Shown here one piece after another: positions 9,065-18,283 of a stretch of 64,000 nt of DNA. The DNA lies in contig NCGX01000012.1 in the NCBI GenBank assembly GCA_002256995.1, forward strand, positions 1-64,000. The letters run 5' to 3'. The DNA comes from Hydrogenophilales bacterium 16-64-40. Its GTDB lineage: Bacteria; Pseudomonadota; Gammaproteobacteria; Burkholderiales; Thiobacillaceae. Numbering within the stretch: position 1 is the first letter of the stretch; the number at the start of each line of letters is the position of its first letter. The translations under genes were made by a program, and so were the position numbers. The notes below the pieces were generated by a model. It searched no databases. It saw only the letters and a list, made by a program, of their open reading frames with translations, and had not been told where the DNA came from.

Positions 9065-10144
9065 TTAAGCGGTCTGTTCGAGCAGTTTGACAAACGATGC
9101 CTCGAAACTGCCCACCCCGTCGACCTGCAGGCGCTCGCCGACCGCGTCCATGCTCACCCCCAGGTGCGCGAGCGCGGCCAGCTGCGCGGCGGCTTCGTCC
9201 GTCCCGGCTTCCAGGGTGAGCGCCGCTTTGCCATGGTCGACCAGCGCGGCGAGCGTCTTGTCGGGCAGGGTGTTGATGGTTTCCGCCCCGATCAGCGGTT
9301 CGACGTAGAGCAGGTCGGCGTAGTCCGGGTTTTTTACGCCGGTGCTCGCCCACAGCAGATATTGCGGCGTCGCGCCTTGTTGCGCCAGCGCGGCGAAGGC
9401 ATCGCCGTGGAAGGTCTGCAGATAAGCCTGATAGGCGAGCTTGGCCATCGCCACCGCGGCGCGGCCGCGTAGCGACAGCGCCTCCTGCGTGCCGATGGCG
9501 GTCAGTTGCTTGTCGACCAGGGTGTCGACGCGCGACAGGAACAGGCTCGCCACTGCCTTGCTGCGGCGCACGTCGGCGCCGGCTGCGGCACGCGCGGCGA
9601 GGCCGCGGATGTAGGCATCGAACGCGGCTTGGCATTGCGCAACCGAGAACAGCAGGGTCACGTTGACGTTGATGCCGAGCGTGGTCAGCGCCTCAAACGC
9701 ATTGAGGCCCTCGGGCGTGCCCGGCACCTTGACCAGCAGGTTGCGGCGGTCGACCGCGGCGGACAGGCGCTGCGCTTCGGCCACCGTCTGCGCAGCGTCG
9801 TAGGCCCAGCGCGGCGCGACTTCCAGGCTGACGTAGCCGTCGTTGCCGCCGCTGGCTTCAAACGTGGGCAGCAGCAGATCGCAGGCGGCCTGGATGTCGG
9901 GGATGACCAGTGCCTCGTAGCGCTGCTCGGCATCCAGCTCGCCGGCCTTCAGTCGCGCCAGGTCGTCGGCGTAATAGGGGCTGGTCGCCAGCGCGTTCTG
10001 GAAAATCGACGGATTCGAGGTCACGCCCGACACGCCGCTCTCCGCGATCAGTCCGGCCAGCGTGCCGTCGCGGATCAGGCTGCGCGACAGGTTGTCGAGC
10101 CAGAGGCTTTGGCCGAGGGTGGTGACGTGCTGGGCGGCATTCAT
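9065..10144 (-). CDS. tal: Transaldolase
   Basis: A 359-residue cytoplasmic transaldolase of the longer (TalB-like, type III) subfamily. It transfers a dihydroxyacetone unit in the non-oxidative pentose phosphate pathway. The substrate-binding strand SGVTSNPSIFQ near residue 40 and the Schiff-base lysine K139 in NLLVKVPGTPEG are present, as is the C-terminal region VDGVGSFEASF. The ATG at 10144 is preceded by AAAGGA at good spacing; an upstream in-frame start at 10186 lacks support. It is transcribed away from aroC across a shared 154-bp region. Confidence 0.93.
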   Translation of the reverse strand: MNAAQHVTTLGQSLWLDNLSRSLIRDGTLAGLIAESGVSGVTSNPSIFQNALATSPYYADDLARLKAGELDAEQRYEALVIPDIQAACDLLLPTFEASGGNDGYVSLEVAPRWAYDAAQTVAEAQRLSAAVDRRNLLVKVPGTPEGLNAFEALTTLGINVNVTLLFSVAQCQAAFDAYIRGLAARAAAGADVRRSKAVASLFLSRVDTLVDKQLTAIGTQEALSLRGRAAVAMAKLAYQAYLQTFHGDAFAALAQQGATPQYLLWASTGVKNPDYADLLYVEPLIGAETINTLPDKTLAALVDHGKAALTLEAGTDEAAAQLAALAHLGVSMDAVGERLQVDGVGSFEASFVKLLEQTA

Positions 10145-10298
10145 GGGCGGTCCTTTTTGGTGGATAGGTTTTAGAATAGCTGACAAGGATAGAACGGTCT
10201 TGTGACAGCAAGTTCAGCGAGCCGCGCCGACGGCGGCCAAAGCCACGCCTGTGCTAGACTTCGGCGCATTCTTTCGGCTCTTTCCGCGGCTTATTCCC

Positions 10299-11399
10299 AT
10301 GTCTGGCAGCACACTCGGCAAACTGTTCTGTGTCACCGTCTTCGGCGAATCGCACGGCCCCGCCATCGGCTGCGTCGTCGACGGCTGCCCGCCCGGGATG
10401 GCGCTTGCCGAGGCCGACATCCAGCACGACCTCGACCGCCGCAAGCCGGGCACCTCGCGCCACGTCACCCAGCGCCGCGAATCCGACACCGCCGAAATCC
10501 TCTCCGGCCTGTACGAGGGCAAAACCACCGGCACCCCGATCGCGCTCCTGATCCGCAACGAGGACCAGCGCAGCAAGGACTACGGCAACATCGGCGAGAC
10601 TTTCCGCCCCGGTCATGCCGACTACACCTACACGCAGAAATACGGCTTCCGCGATCCGCGCGGCGGCGGTCGCTCGTCGGCACGGCTGACCGCGCCCATC
10701 GTCGGCGCCGGCGCCATTGCGAAGAAATGGCTTGCCGAAAAATACGGCATCGTCATCCGCGGCTACATGAGCGCGCTGGGCCCGATCGACATCCCCTTCG
10801 AGTCGTGGGATGAAATAGACAACAACGCGTTCTTCTCGCCCAATGCCGCGATCGTTCCCGAGCTTGAGGCCTACATGGATGCGCTCAGGAAGTCCGGCGA
10901 TTCGGTCGGCGCGAAGATCAGCGTGGTGGCCGAGAACGTGCCGCCCGGCTGGGGCGAGCCGCTGTACGACAAGCTCGACGCCGACCTCGCCCATGCGCTG
11001 ATGGGGCTGAACGCGGTCAAGGGCGTGGAAATCGGCGACGGCATGGACGCCGCGCGGCAGAAGGGCACCGAACACCGCGACGAAATCACCCCGGCGGGAT
11101 TCCTCTCCAACCATTCCGGCGGCGTGCTCGGCGGCATCTCGTCCGGCCAGGCCGTCGTCGCCCACATCGCGATCAAGCCCACCTCGTCGATGCGCCTGCC
11201 CGGCCGTTCGATCGACCTCGACGGCCAGCCGATCGAGGTCGTCACCCATGGCCGCCACGATCCCTGCGTCGGCATCCGCGCCACGCCCATCGCCGAGGCG
11301 CTGATGGCGATCGTGCTGATGGACCACGCGCTGCGCCACCGCGCGCAGTGCGGCGATGTGGCGCCCGGCACGATGGTGGTGCCGGGACAGGCTGCCTAA
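10299..11399 (+). CDS. aroC: Chorismate synthase
   Basis: 366 residues, the usual length. It catalyses the last step of the shikimate pathway, anti-1,4-elimination of phosphate from EPSP to give chorismate, using reduced FMN. Family signatures are visible: [18 protein letters not shown] at the N-terminus, [17 protein letters not shown], the [12 protein letters not shown] loop, and [12 protein letters not shown] in the C-terminal half. The ATG at 10299 begins the conserved [10 protein letters not shown]. The stop at 11399 is followed after 10 bp by a PLD-family gene on the same strand. Confidence 0.96.
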   Translation: MSGSTLGKLFCVTVFGESHGPAIGCVVDGCPPGMALAEADIQHDLDRRKPGTSRHVTQRRESDTAEILSGLYEGKTTGTPIALLIRNEDQRSKDYGNIGETFRPGHADYTYTQKYGFRDPRGGGRSSARLTAPIVGAGAIAKKWLAEKYGIVIRGYMSALGPIDIPFESWDEIDNNAFFSPNAAIVPELEAYMDALRKSGDSVGAKISVVAENVPPGWGEPLYDKLDADLAHALMGLNAVKGVEIGDGMDAARQKGTEHRDEITPAGFLSNHSGGVLGGISSGQAVVAHIAIKPTSSMRLPGRSIDLDGQPIEVVTHGRHDPCVGIRATPIAEALMAIVLMDHALRHRAQCGDVAPGTMVVPGQAA

Positions 11400-11409
11400 A
11401 AGCACGCGT

Positions 11410-12903
11410 ATGCCGGGGCGCCAGATGATCAGGCGTTTCTTCTTCGGTTTGCTCGCATGCACTTGGGCGTGGCAAGCCGCGTCGGCGTCGCCGATGGCCT
11501 TCATCGACCAGCAGATCGCCGCGCATCCGAATGAGACCGGCATCTACGTGCTCGACACCGGCGCGTCTGCCCTGCTGGCGCGCGCCTGGCTGGCTGATCA
11601 CGCGCGGCAGTCGATCGAGGTGCAGTACTTCATCTGGAGTGCCGACAACGTCGGCATCCTCGCGACCGAAGCGCTGTTGCGCGCGGCTGAACGCGGGGTC
11701 AAGGTGCGCGTCATCGTCGACGACTTGCTGATCGACGCCCCCGACAAGACGCTGCTTGCGCTGGCCCGGCATCCCAACGTCGACATCCGCATCTACAACC
11801 CCAAGCACCAGGTCGGCACGCCGTTCTACAAGCGTGCACTCAACGTGGTGACGGACTTCCGCGGCGTCAACCAGCGCATGCACGACAAAACCTTCATTGT
11901 CGACGGCCGGGTGGGGATCACCGGCGGCCGCAACATGGCCGACGAGTACTTCGACTACGACCGTGAGTACACCTTCCGCGACCGCGACGCGCTGGTGGTG
12001 GGCGAGGCGGCACAGGCGATGCAGGCCAATTTCGACGCCTTCTGGGCGAACCCGCTGTCGGTGCCGGTGGAAGCGCGCTTCGACGGCTGGGGCCTGATGA
12101 AAAAGAACGTCAAGGTGGACGGCACGGAGGTGCAAAAGGTCTACCGTGAATTGCACGCCTATGCGCAGCATCCAGGCAACTTCGCGCCGGAAGTGCGCGC
12201 CGCGATCGCCGCCACGCCCGCCGCCTTCGAGCGCCTGGCGCGCGACATGGCCTGGGGCCGGGTCGAGTTCATCCACGATATGCCGGGCAAGAACGGCCGT
12301 CGCTGGAGCCTGGGCGGCGGCGGCCAGAGCTCGGCCGCGCTGGCGAAGCTGGTGTCCGGGGCACAGGAATCCATCGTCATCCAGTCGCCTTACCTCGTGA
12401 TGTCGGGCAAGGCGAAAGCGCTGTTCAGGGATGCCGTCGCGCGCGGGGTCAAGGTGCGCATCCTCACCAACTCGCTCGCCTCCACCGACAACATGCAGGC
12501 CTTCGCCGGCTACCGCAACCAGCGCAAGCAGCTGCTTAAAATGGGCCTCGACATCCGCGAATACAAACCCGATCCGGCAAACCGCGCCACGCTGATGGCG
12601 CGCGCCAATCCGCCTGCCACGCCGCCGCTGTTCGCGCTGCATGCCAAGAGCATGGTGGTCGACGGCACGACCGCCTACATTGGCACCTTCAACTTCGATC
12701 CGCGTTCGGAAAACCTCAACACCGAAGTCGGCGTGATCGTGCACCACGCCGGGCTGGCACAGCGGCTGCTGGCGATCATGGAAGCGGACATGCATCCGGA
12801 CAACAGCTGGAGCGCGGCGGAAGCGCCCGACCAGTACGTACCGCTGACCAAGCGCGGCCGGGTGCGGCTGTGGCAGCTGCTGCCGCTGAAGCCGCTGCTG
12901 TAG
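11410..12903 (+). CDS. Phospholipase D-family protein, cardiolipin synthase C-like
   Basis: About 497 residues with an N-terminal signal or anchor (IRRFFFGLLACTWAWQAASA) and two HKD motifs. The first, MHDKTFIVDG, is near residue 158. The second, LHAKSMVVDG, is near residue 411 and is followed by TFNFDPRSENLNTEVG. This layout and length resemble YmdC/ClsC, which makes cardiolipin from phosphatidylglycerol and phosphatidylethanolamine. A periplasmic phosphodiesterase is also possible. It follows aroC by 10 bp, probably co-transcribed. ATGs at 11410 and 11425 are both possible starts. Confidence 0.85.
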   Translation: MPGRQMIRRFFFGLLACTWAWQAASASPMAFIDQQIAAHPNETGIYVLDTGASALLARAWLADHARQSIEVQYFIWSADNVGILATEALLRAAERGVKVRVIVDDLLIDAPDKTLLALARHPNVDIRIYNPKHQVGTPFYKRALNVVTDFRGVNQRMHDKTFIVDGRVGITGGRNMADEYFDYDREYTFRDRDALVVGEAAQAMQANFDAFWANPLSVPVEARFDGWGLMKKNVKVDGTEVQKVYRELHAYAQHPGNFAPEVRAAIAATPAAFERLARDMAWGRVEFIHDMPGKNGRRWSLGGGGQSSAALAKLVSGAQESIVIQSPYLVMSGKAKALFRDAVARGVKVRILTNSLASTDNMQAFAGYRNQRKQLLKMGLDIREYKPDPANRATLMARANPPATPPLFALHAKSMVVDGTTAYIGTFNFDPRSENLNTEVGVIVHHAGLAQRLLAIMEADMHPDNSWSAAEAPDQYVPLTKRGRVRLWQLLPLKPLL

Positions 12904-12951
12904 CACGCCGTCACCCTGGCGCAGGGGGGGCGTGATTTTGGATTCCGGCGA

Positions 12952-13059
12952 CCGTCATTGCGAGCACCCGATGGGCACAAACAAATGCGAAGCAATCCAG
13001 CTAGTATGCGGAATGGTCAGCTCTGGATCGTCACGGCGCTTCGAGCCTCGCGATGACAA
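12952..13059. repeat. Dispersed palindromic repeat, copy 1
   Basis: An intergenic element between the PLD-family gene and the cyclase gene. The left arm GTCATTGCGAG (12954-12964) is the inverted complement, with one mismatch, of the right arm CTCGCGATGAC (13047-13057). Each arm is followed inward by a degenerate GCGAAGC and ATCCAG segment. The same arms recur at about 15.79, 19.0 and 28.1-28.3 kb. It has no coding capacity of its own; short open frames through it are not genes. It is probably a non-autonomous MITE or REP-like unit. Confidence 0.75.
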
Positions 13060-13092
13060 GTCGGCGTTTGTACGCTTTGCGGAGGAAACCCC

Positions 13093-14817
13093 ATGCGATT
13101 GCCCATCAGCCTGAAAATCTTCAGCATCACCATGGCCCTGCTGGTGCTGATGGTGGTCGTCACCTGGCTGTCGGTGCTCAACTTCCGTCAGCTCAACAAC
13201 CAGGTGCGCGCGCTGTCCGACTGGTACCTGCCGCTACAGCAGCAAGTGGCCAGCGTCGAAATCCTGATCCGCCAGCAGATCGTACACATGGAGCGGGTGA
13301 TGTCGGGCATGGAGGCGGCCCGGCCCGACCCTGACTACCTGGCGAAGGAATCGAACGGCTTCGACATGCGCGGGGTCAATGCCGACCAGATCGTCGATTC
13401 CTCGCTGCGCATGCTGGGCGAGGCCCAGGCGCAAAAGGACCTCAAGCTCGACCGCGCCACGCTCGCGGTGCTGGGCGAGCAGCTGCCCACGATCCAGACC
13501 GCGCGCCAGAATTTCCACCGGACCTTTCGCCTGTTCCAGATCGAGGCGGAGGAAGGCACCCCGCGTTCGCAGGATCTCGTCCGCGAAACCCTGCTGCGCG
13601 AGAAAGACGCCGTCGACATCGAAATCGGCAAGACCATCGACATCCTCAACAAGCTGACCCAGGACACCGCCACAGAGGCCAAGAAGGAAGAGGCACGCGC
13701 CACCACGCTCAACTGGATCATCACCGCGCTGGCCGCCGCGCTCGGCTTCCTCTCGGCACTGTTCTTCACGCGCTCTCTGGTCAGCCCGATCAAGCGTCTA
13801 CTCGGCGGAACGCGCGCGGTGGAAGGCGGCGACCTGCAGGTTGAAATCCAGGTGCATACGCGCGACGAGATCGCCACGCTCGCCACCTCCTTCAACCACA
13901 TGGTCGTCGGCCTGCGCGAGAAGGAACGTATCCGCGAAACCTTCGGCCAATACGTCGACCCGCGCATCGTCAAGACCCTGCTGGAAAACCGTATCGGCGC
14001 CGACAAGGGCGAACGCCAGGTGATGACCGTGTTTTTCTCCGACCTCGAAGGCTTCACCCGGATGTGCGAAGGCCTCACCCCGGACGCCGCGGTGCGCTTC
14101 CTCAACCGCTACTTCTCCATGATGTCAGAAGTCGTCCGCGCCCAGCAGGGCATCGTCGACAAGTACATCGGTGATTCGGTCATGGCCTTCTGGGGCCCGC
14201 CCTTCACCGACCCCGCCGACCACGCGCGCCTCGGCTGCATCGCCGCACTCGACCAGATGGCGCGACTGGAAGCCTTCCGCGCCTGGCTGCCCGAGATGTT
14301 CAGCGTCCGCGACAGCGTGCCCGTGGTCAACGTCCGCATGGGCATCGCCAGCGGCGAAGTCACCGTCGGCAACATCGGCTCCGAAACCTCGCGCGGCTAC
14401 ACCGTCATCGGCGACACCGTGAACCTCGCCTCCCGCCTGGAGCAGGCCAACAAGTTCTACGGCACGCGCATCCTGGCGAGCGAAGCCACGCGCACGCTGG
14501 CCGGTGACATGCTGGCTTTCCGCGAAATCGACAGCCTGCGCGTCGCCGGCAAGCTGGAAACGGTGCGGGTATACGAACTGCTGGGGATGACCGACGAATT
14601 GAGCGACGCCGACCGGCAGCGGGTGCAGGCGTACGAAGCCGGGCTGGCGCATTACCGTGCGCAGGACTGGGATGCGGCCGAAGCGGCGTTCAGCGAATGC
14701 CTTGCGATCGAACCGAAGGATCAGCCCAGCCAGGTCATGCTGGCGCGGGTTGAGGCGTTCCGGCTGAAACCGCCGGGGGCGGGGTGGGATGGGGTTTGGG
14801 TGGCGGTGAGTAAGTAG
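13093..14817 (+). CDS. Membrane-bound adenylate cyclase with HAMP domain
   Basis: 574 residues. The order is: a transmembrane helix (about 10-30), a periplasmic sensing region of about 180 residues, a second transmembrane helix (ITALAAALGFLSALFF, about 212-230), HAMP (to about 285), a class III nucleotidyl cyclase domain (about 310-490), and a TPR-like tail. Metal-binding aspartates sit in FFSDLEGFTRMC and KYIGDSVMAFWG. The base-selecting pair appears as Lys in VDKYIGD and Asp in VIGDTVNLASRLE, which points to ATP rather than GTP. It probably makes cAMP in response to a periplasmic signal. The signal is unknown. Confidence 0.87.
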   Translation: MRLPISLKIFSITMALLVLMVVVTWLSVLNFRQLNNQVRALSDWYLPLQQQVASVEILIRQQIVHMERVMSGMEAARPDPDYLAKESNGFDMRGVNADQIVDSSLRMLGEAQAQKDLKLDRATLAVLGEQLPTIQTARQNFHRTFRLFQIEAEEGTPRSQDLVRETLLREKDAVDIEIGKTIDILNKLTQDTATEAKKEEARATTLNWIITALAAALGFLSALFFTRSLVSPIKRLLGGTRAVEGGDLQVEIQVHTRDEIATLATSFNHMVVGLREKERIRETFGQYVDPRIVKTLLENRIGADKGERQVMTVFFSDLEGFTRMCEGLTPDAAVRFLNRYFSMMSEVVRAQQGIVDKYIGDSVMAFWGPPFTDPADHARLGCIAALDQMARLEAFRAWLPEMFSVRDSVPVVNVRMGIASGEVTVGNIGSETSRGYTVIGDTVNLASRLEQANKFYGTRILASEATRTLAGDMLAFREIDSLRVAGKLETVRVYELLGMTDELSDADRQRVQAYEAGLAHYRAQDWDAAEAAFSECLAIEPKDQPSQVMLARVEAFRLKPPGAGWDGVWVAVSK

Positions 14818-14830
14818 TTCTGGTTGTTCG

Positions 14831-15352
14831 TTATATGCACTTGATTAGCCGTTCTACAAGCGAGTGAAGAATGTCCATTTCATCTGGGGTTGAGAGTCGC
14901 AGCACATCCATTTTTTCTTGGTCATAGAGTACGTCTGCCCTCATCGGTATAGCGTAACGACCAAGCCAAACAAACTCTTCGAGCTTGGTCAAATAACGCG
15001 TTTCCTTACTCGCTAGTACTCCGAGAATAAAGTGCACTGGATCGAGCAAGGCGTGCCCCGACTTGCTTCCAAATTTTTTCACATTTACGACGCCGTTCTC
15101 TATCACACTCGGATCACGGGCAATGAGCACTGCTTTTGCCGCATTTTCGACAGCGGCGGCAGCATGAAAACACATAGCGTTATGGCAGCCTGATATCTCG
15201 ATTACGTCATGTTTAATGAATGGTGAACTCTGGTTTTCTAGGTGGCCCGACAGAATTTTGACGACTGACAGGTTCCGGCGTGCTGAAAGTACCCAAGTTT
15301 CAGGGTTGCGGGCATATCGATGGAAATCTTCTATTTGGCGTGTTGATAGCAC
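14831..15352 (-). CDS. Hypothetical HEPN-like protein, low GC
   Basis: 173 residues starting at a GTG. I recognise no named family with certainty. The pattern FHAAAAVENAAKAVLI, then SGHALLDP, then RYAIPMRAD resembles the helix layout and RYP-type end of HEPN domains, which are found in toxins and nucleotidyltransferase partners. The base composition is visibly poorer in G+C than its neighbours and codon use is different, which suggests horizontal transfer. No adjacent antitoxin or nucleotidyltransferase gene is visible. It converges with the cyclase gene, leaving 13 bp between their ends. Confidence 0.5.
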   Translation of the reverse strand: MLSTRQIEDFHRYARNPETWVLSARRNLSVVKILSGHLENQSSPFIKHDVIEISGCHNAMCFHAAAAVENAAKAVLIARDPSVIENGVVNVKKFGSKSGHALLDPVHFILGVLASKETRYLTKLEEFVWLGRYAIPMRADVLYDQEKMDVLRLSTPDEMDILHSLVERLIKCI

Positions 15353-15399
15353 GATTGACTTGTTAGGGAAGAAATTCGTTTGTGCTAGGTCAAGGGGGA

Positions 15400-15702
15400 T
15401 TACTCGGCAACACCCTCATCCCCATGACACGTACACGCTGGATCATTGCTGGTGGAGTTGTCGCAGCAGACGATCTTGCCTGCGCGGCAGCCGCAGATGC
15501 CTTTATGCGCCTTGCAGCAGGCTGTCTGGATCTGGGCGAGGTGCATGCCCTTGCCCTGGGCCTGGGCGACGCAGGCTTCGGCCGAAATCGTTTTTTGCTG
15601 CGTGGCAGCGGGGGTGACGTCTACCGTTGAGTCGGCGGCGGCCGGCAGCATGAGGAAGGCCGGGACAATGGCCAACAGGGCGAGCAGAGAACGGATACGC
15701 AT
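15400..15702 (-). CDS. Small secreted cysteine-rich protein
   Basis: 100 residues with a clear signal peptide (MRIRSLLALLAIVPAFLMLP, cleavage near AAADS). The ATG at 15702 is preceded by a strong AAGGAG site. The mature C-terminal half is dense in cysteines (ACV, ACCK, CGCRAG, VCCDN, ACTCHG; nine in about 50 residues). They could form a disulfide-rich fold or bind metal. I do not recognise the family. It stands alone, downstream of the MFS gene on the same strand. Confidence 0.65.
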   Translation of the reverse strand: MRIRSLLALLAIVPAFLMLPAAADSTVDVTPAATQQKTISAEACVAQAQGKGMHLAQIQTACCKAHKGICGCRAGKIVCCDNSTSNDPACTCHGDEGVAE

Positions 15703-15789
15703 GGGAGTCTCCTTGAGAGAAGCGGGCTGCCCCACTATAGCTGAGTGAGGCTGTTTGGTGTGGTCGGAGATTGTGGCTAAACGCGCGTT

Positions 15790-15820
15790 CTGGATTGCTT
15801 AGTTTCACTCGCAATGACGG
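15790..15820. repeat. Dispersed palindromic repeat, half copy
   Basis: CTGGATTGCTT followed by ACTCGCAATGACGG is the inverted complement of one arm of the repeat seen at 12952 and 19001. Only one arm is present. It lies directly 3' of the MFS gene's stop codon. No flanking duplication is visible. Confidence 0.65.
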
Positions 15821-15826
15821 AGTCTC

Positions 15827-16987
15827 TTACCCGTCGCGCAGCAGCAGCCCTAGCATCAGCGCCGCCGCCACCAGGATCGCCGCCAGCAGGGTAAAGGCGC
15901 TGGCGTAGCCGGCGACGCCGACCATGAAGCCGGTGAGCACCGGGCCGATCGACTGGCCGACGTCCATCACCGTGCGCAGCACGCCCATCGACGAACCGTA
16001 TCGGCCGTCCTTGGTGAGGTCGGCGACCAGCGCGGCGGTGGACGAGGTGACGGTGGCGAAACCGAGGCCGAACACCAGGCTCAGCACCGACAGGCCGATG
16101 AAGCTCGGGAAATAGGGCAACAGCACGACGCTCGCCGCGCCGATCAAGAGGCCCGGCAGAATGACGCGGCGGCGCCCGACACGGTCGGACACCCGGCCCA
16201 TCAGCGGCTTGGCGAACACGATGCTGAGGAGTTGCGCGCCGAGGATGATGCCGATCTGCCACGCGGGGATGCCGAGCGAGGACGCATACAGCGCAAGGAA
16301 GGCTTCGATCGCGCCGAACACCAGATATTGCGCGGCCTCCACCGTGCTTACCAGCATGATGCCGCGGTCGCTCAGTACCGTTCTCAGGCTGGACCAGAAA
16401 CGCGGCAGTTCCAGTTTCGTGGTCGGGCGCGGTTCGTGGTCCTTGAGCAGCAGGCCGGCCGCCAGCGCCAGCACGCCGGCGATCGCGCAGGCGATGTACA
16501 CCGCACCAAAGCTTGCCAGCGAGATCAGTGCGCCGCCTAGGAAAGGCGCGATGGAGCGGCCGACGATGGTGACCGAGGAATAGGTGGACAGCCGTGTTGC
16601 GCGATCGGCCGTGTAGCGTTCGGCGATCGCGGCACTCGCCACGGTGCCGAAGATCGCGGTGGCGAAGCCGTGATAGAAGCGCACCGCCATCAGCTGCCAG
16701 GCGGTTTCGATCACCAGATACAGGAAGGGTGCGCTGGCGAACACGAACAGCGACGCCAGCAGCACGCGCCGCTTGCCCAGATGGTCCGACAGCGCGCCGG
16801 CAGGGTAGCTGATGAGCACGCCGGGGATCGTCGAGGCCATGACGATCCAGCCGATTTCCGCCGGCGTGGCGTTGAGCGACAGCGCGAACAGCGGCAGCAC
16901 CGGCGTTTTCGACAGCGTTGAGCTGAAGATGGCCAGCCCGCCGATGAGTGCGATGAGGACGAAGAACGAGGGATGGGCGTGTTTCAT
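15827..16987 (-). CDS. MFS transporter
   Basis: 386 residues with about twelve hydrophobic segments, the length of a typical 12-TM major facilitator. The loop between helices 2 and 3 reads GALSDHLGKRRVLL, the family's motif A, and GRVSDRVGRRRV repeats it in the second half. Many relatives are drug or small-molecule exporters. The substrate cannot be told from the sequence, and no regulator lies beside it. The ATG at 16987 begins MKHAHPSFFVLIALIGG, the first transmembrane segment. Confidence 0.88.
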   Translation of the reverse strand: MKHAHPSFFVLIALIGGLAIFSSTLSKTPVLPLFALSLNATPAEIGWIVMASTIPGVLISYPAGALSDHLGKRRVLLASLFVFASAPFLYLVIETAWQLMAVRFYHGFATAIFGTVASAAIAERYTADRATRLSTYSSVTIVGRSIAPFLGGALISLASFGAVYIACAIAGVLALAAGLLLKDHEPRPTTKLELPRFWSSLRTVLSDRGIMLVSTVEAAQYLVFGAIEAFLALYASSLGIPAWQIGIILGAQLLSIVFAKPLMGRVSDRVGRRRVILPGLLIGAASVVLLPYFPSFIGLSVLSLVFGLGFATVTSSTAALVADLTKDGRYGSSMGVLRTVMDVGQSIGPVLTGFMVGVAGYASAFTLLAAILVAAALMLGLLLRDG

Positions 16988-17160
16988 CGGGCGGCGTGCG
17001 AAGGGCTTTTTTCGAATGTAGTGCGAAATCGCGTCGCATGCGAAAAAATCATGCGAAGGCCGAACCTCTCACATGTGAAACGCTGAACAATCCGTCAATG
17101 CGGGGTCCGCAGGGCCGCAGCATCCCAGTGTGTTGAGGCAAGCATAAGGTGACGAATACA

Positions 17161-18081
17161 TCAATGTGCCCTTAGCCATTTGAGTATCCAGTCGGCGCAG
17201 CGATCCGCCTCGGCCAGCGGGTGCGTGTTGGGCTGCAATGTGCCATGAGCGCACCAGTTCGCGAAGCGGGTAATGCGCTGCGCGTCGGCAAGCTGCGCAA
17301 TCGCCCGGGCGACGCGGCTTTTCGGGTTGACCGGCAGATCGAACACACCGACATCGGCGCCTGCCGACAGCGCCTCGAACACCATCGAGGCGCTGTCGGG
17401 CGTCACCCACACCGTGCCGCATCGCGCGAACTGGGCGGGCAGCCAGTCGCGCGACGTCGCCGTATGGGGAACGATGCTCAAATTGGGATATTGCGGCAGC
17501 AGCGCCAGAAAATCCGCCGGGGTGCGGCGCGAGGTGGTCAGCGTCCATTGCGTATCGGGCGTGCGGGCGAGGATGCTCTTGATCTGCAGCTGCACGGTGT
17601 CGCTGTCCCATTCGAAATGCTTGGATGCGCCGCCGATCAGGAGCAGCCCTTGGCTCGAATCACGGCCCGCCGCCGGGCGGATGCGGTTCAGCGCGCCCTC
17701 GGTCGCCAGCGTATGCGCATCTGCCGCGACGCCATCGTGCCGGGGAAGGATGCACAGATCGAAGCAGCGGCGCGGCAGGCTTGGCTTCATCAGCACCACG
17801 CTGCGTCCGCCGTGAGTGCGCCGTGCAGCCAGCAGCGTCACGTGCGTGGCGTGCCCCGCGCCGATGATCAGATCGGGCTTGGGGAGCGTGTTGCCGGCAA
17901 AGCGTTTCAGCAGCAGCGCCAGCCAGGCACGCCAGGCCGGCAGGGCGGGAAGGGTATGGATTTCGGTGGCGGTGGCGCGCGCCAGCGCCTCGGCCAGCCC
18001 CAACGACTGGTTGACATGGCCAGGCTTGCCGTCGCTGACGATCCAGACGATCAGCGGGCGTTTGCCGGCCGGGTCAGACAA
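17161..18081 (-). CDS. ELM1-like (mitochondrial fission ELM1 family) protein
   Basis: 306 residues of the ELM1/DUF1022 family. The conserved N-terminal block is IVSDGKPGHVNQSLGL, followed by a glycosyltransferase-B-like arrangement with LIIGAGHATH, LLIGGASKHF and VTPDSASMVFEALSAGADVG. Bacterial members have no established function, though the fold suggests nucleotide-sugar chemistry at the envelope. The only possible start at this end is a TTG at 18081, because an in-frame stop lies just upstream. It overlaps the end of the 58-codon gene, so translation is probably coupled. Confidence 0.78.
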   Translation of the reverse strand: MSDPAGKRPLIVWIVSDGKPGHVNQSLGLAEALARATATEIHTLPALPAWRAWLALLLKRFAGNTLPKPDLIIGAGHATHVTLLAARRTHGGRSVVLMKPSLPRRCFDLCILPRHDGVAADAHTLATEGALNRIRPAAGRDSSQGLLLIGGASKHFEWDSDTVQLQIKSILARTPDTQWTLTTSRRTPADFLALLPQYPNLSIVPHTATSRDWLPAQFARCGTVWVTPDSASMVFEALSAGADVGVFDLPVNPKSRVARAIAQLADAQRITRFANWCAHGTLQPNTHPLAEADRCADWILKWLRAH

Positions 18082-18250
18082 CGGTCAGCCCCGTGTCCTC
18101 GTGCAGGTCCAGCGCCAGCCGCGTGCCGTCGCACGCCACGTGGGTGCGGCAGGGTTTGTCGCCCATCAACGCGCGTTTGGCGACCGTGGTTTCTTTCCCG
18201 CGCAGGTAGTCGGCTTCATCGGCAGGCGAATGGGCATAGGCGTGTGACAT
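18074..18250 (-). CDS. Hypothetical 58-residue protein
   Basis: A short open frame from an ATG at 18250 (MSHAYAHSPADEADYLRGK) to a TGA at 18074. It lies between thiO and the ELM1-like gene and overlaps the latter's TTG start by 8 bp. The protein is charged and soluble, with two cysteines (KPCRTHVACDG) and no signal peptide or membrane segment. The overlap with a TTG-started gene and full use of the gap argue for a real gene. I recognise no family, and the ribosome-binding site is weak. Confidence 0.55.
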   Translation of the reverse strand: MSHAYAHSPADEADYLRGKETTVAKRALMGDKPCRTHVACDGTRLALDLHEDTGLTVV

Positions 18251-18283
18251 GGATGGGCGCAGGTGGCGGTCGGTTGTCGGCGA

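Noticed and set aside
7177..9093. 638-codon minus-strand frame joining fghA with an upstream region
   Set aside because: The part beyond 8013 is an out-of-frame read of adhC, Arg-rich and without a domain. It is not a fusion protein.
12932..13114. 60-codon plus-strand frame before the cyclase gene
   Set aside because: It lies within the dispersed palindromic repeat and has no ribosome-binding site.
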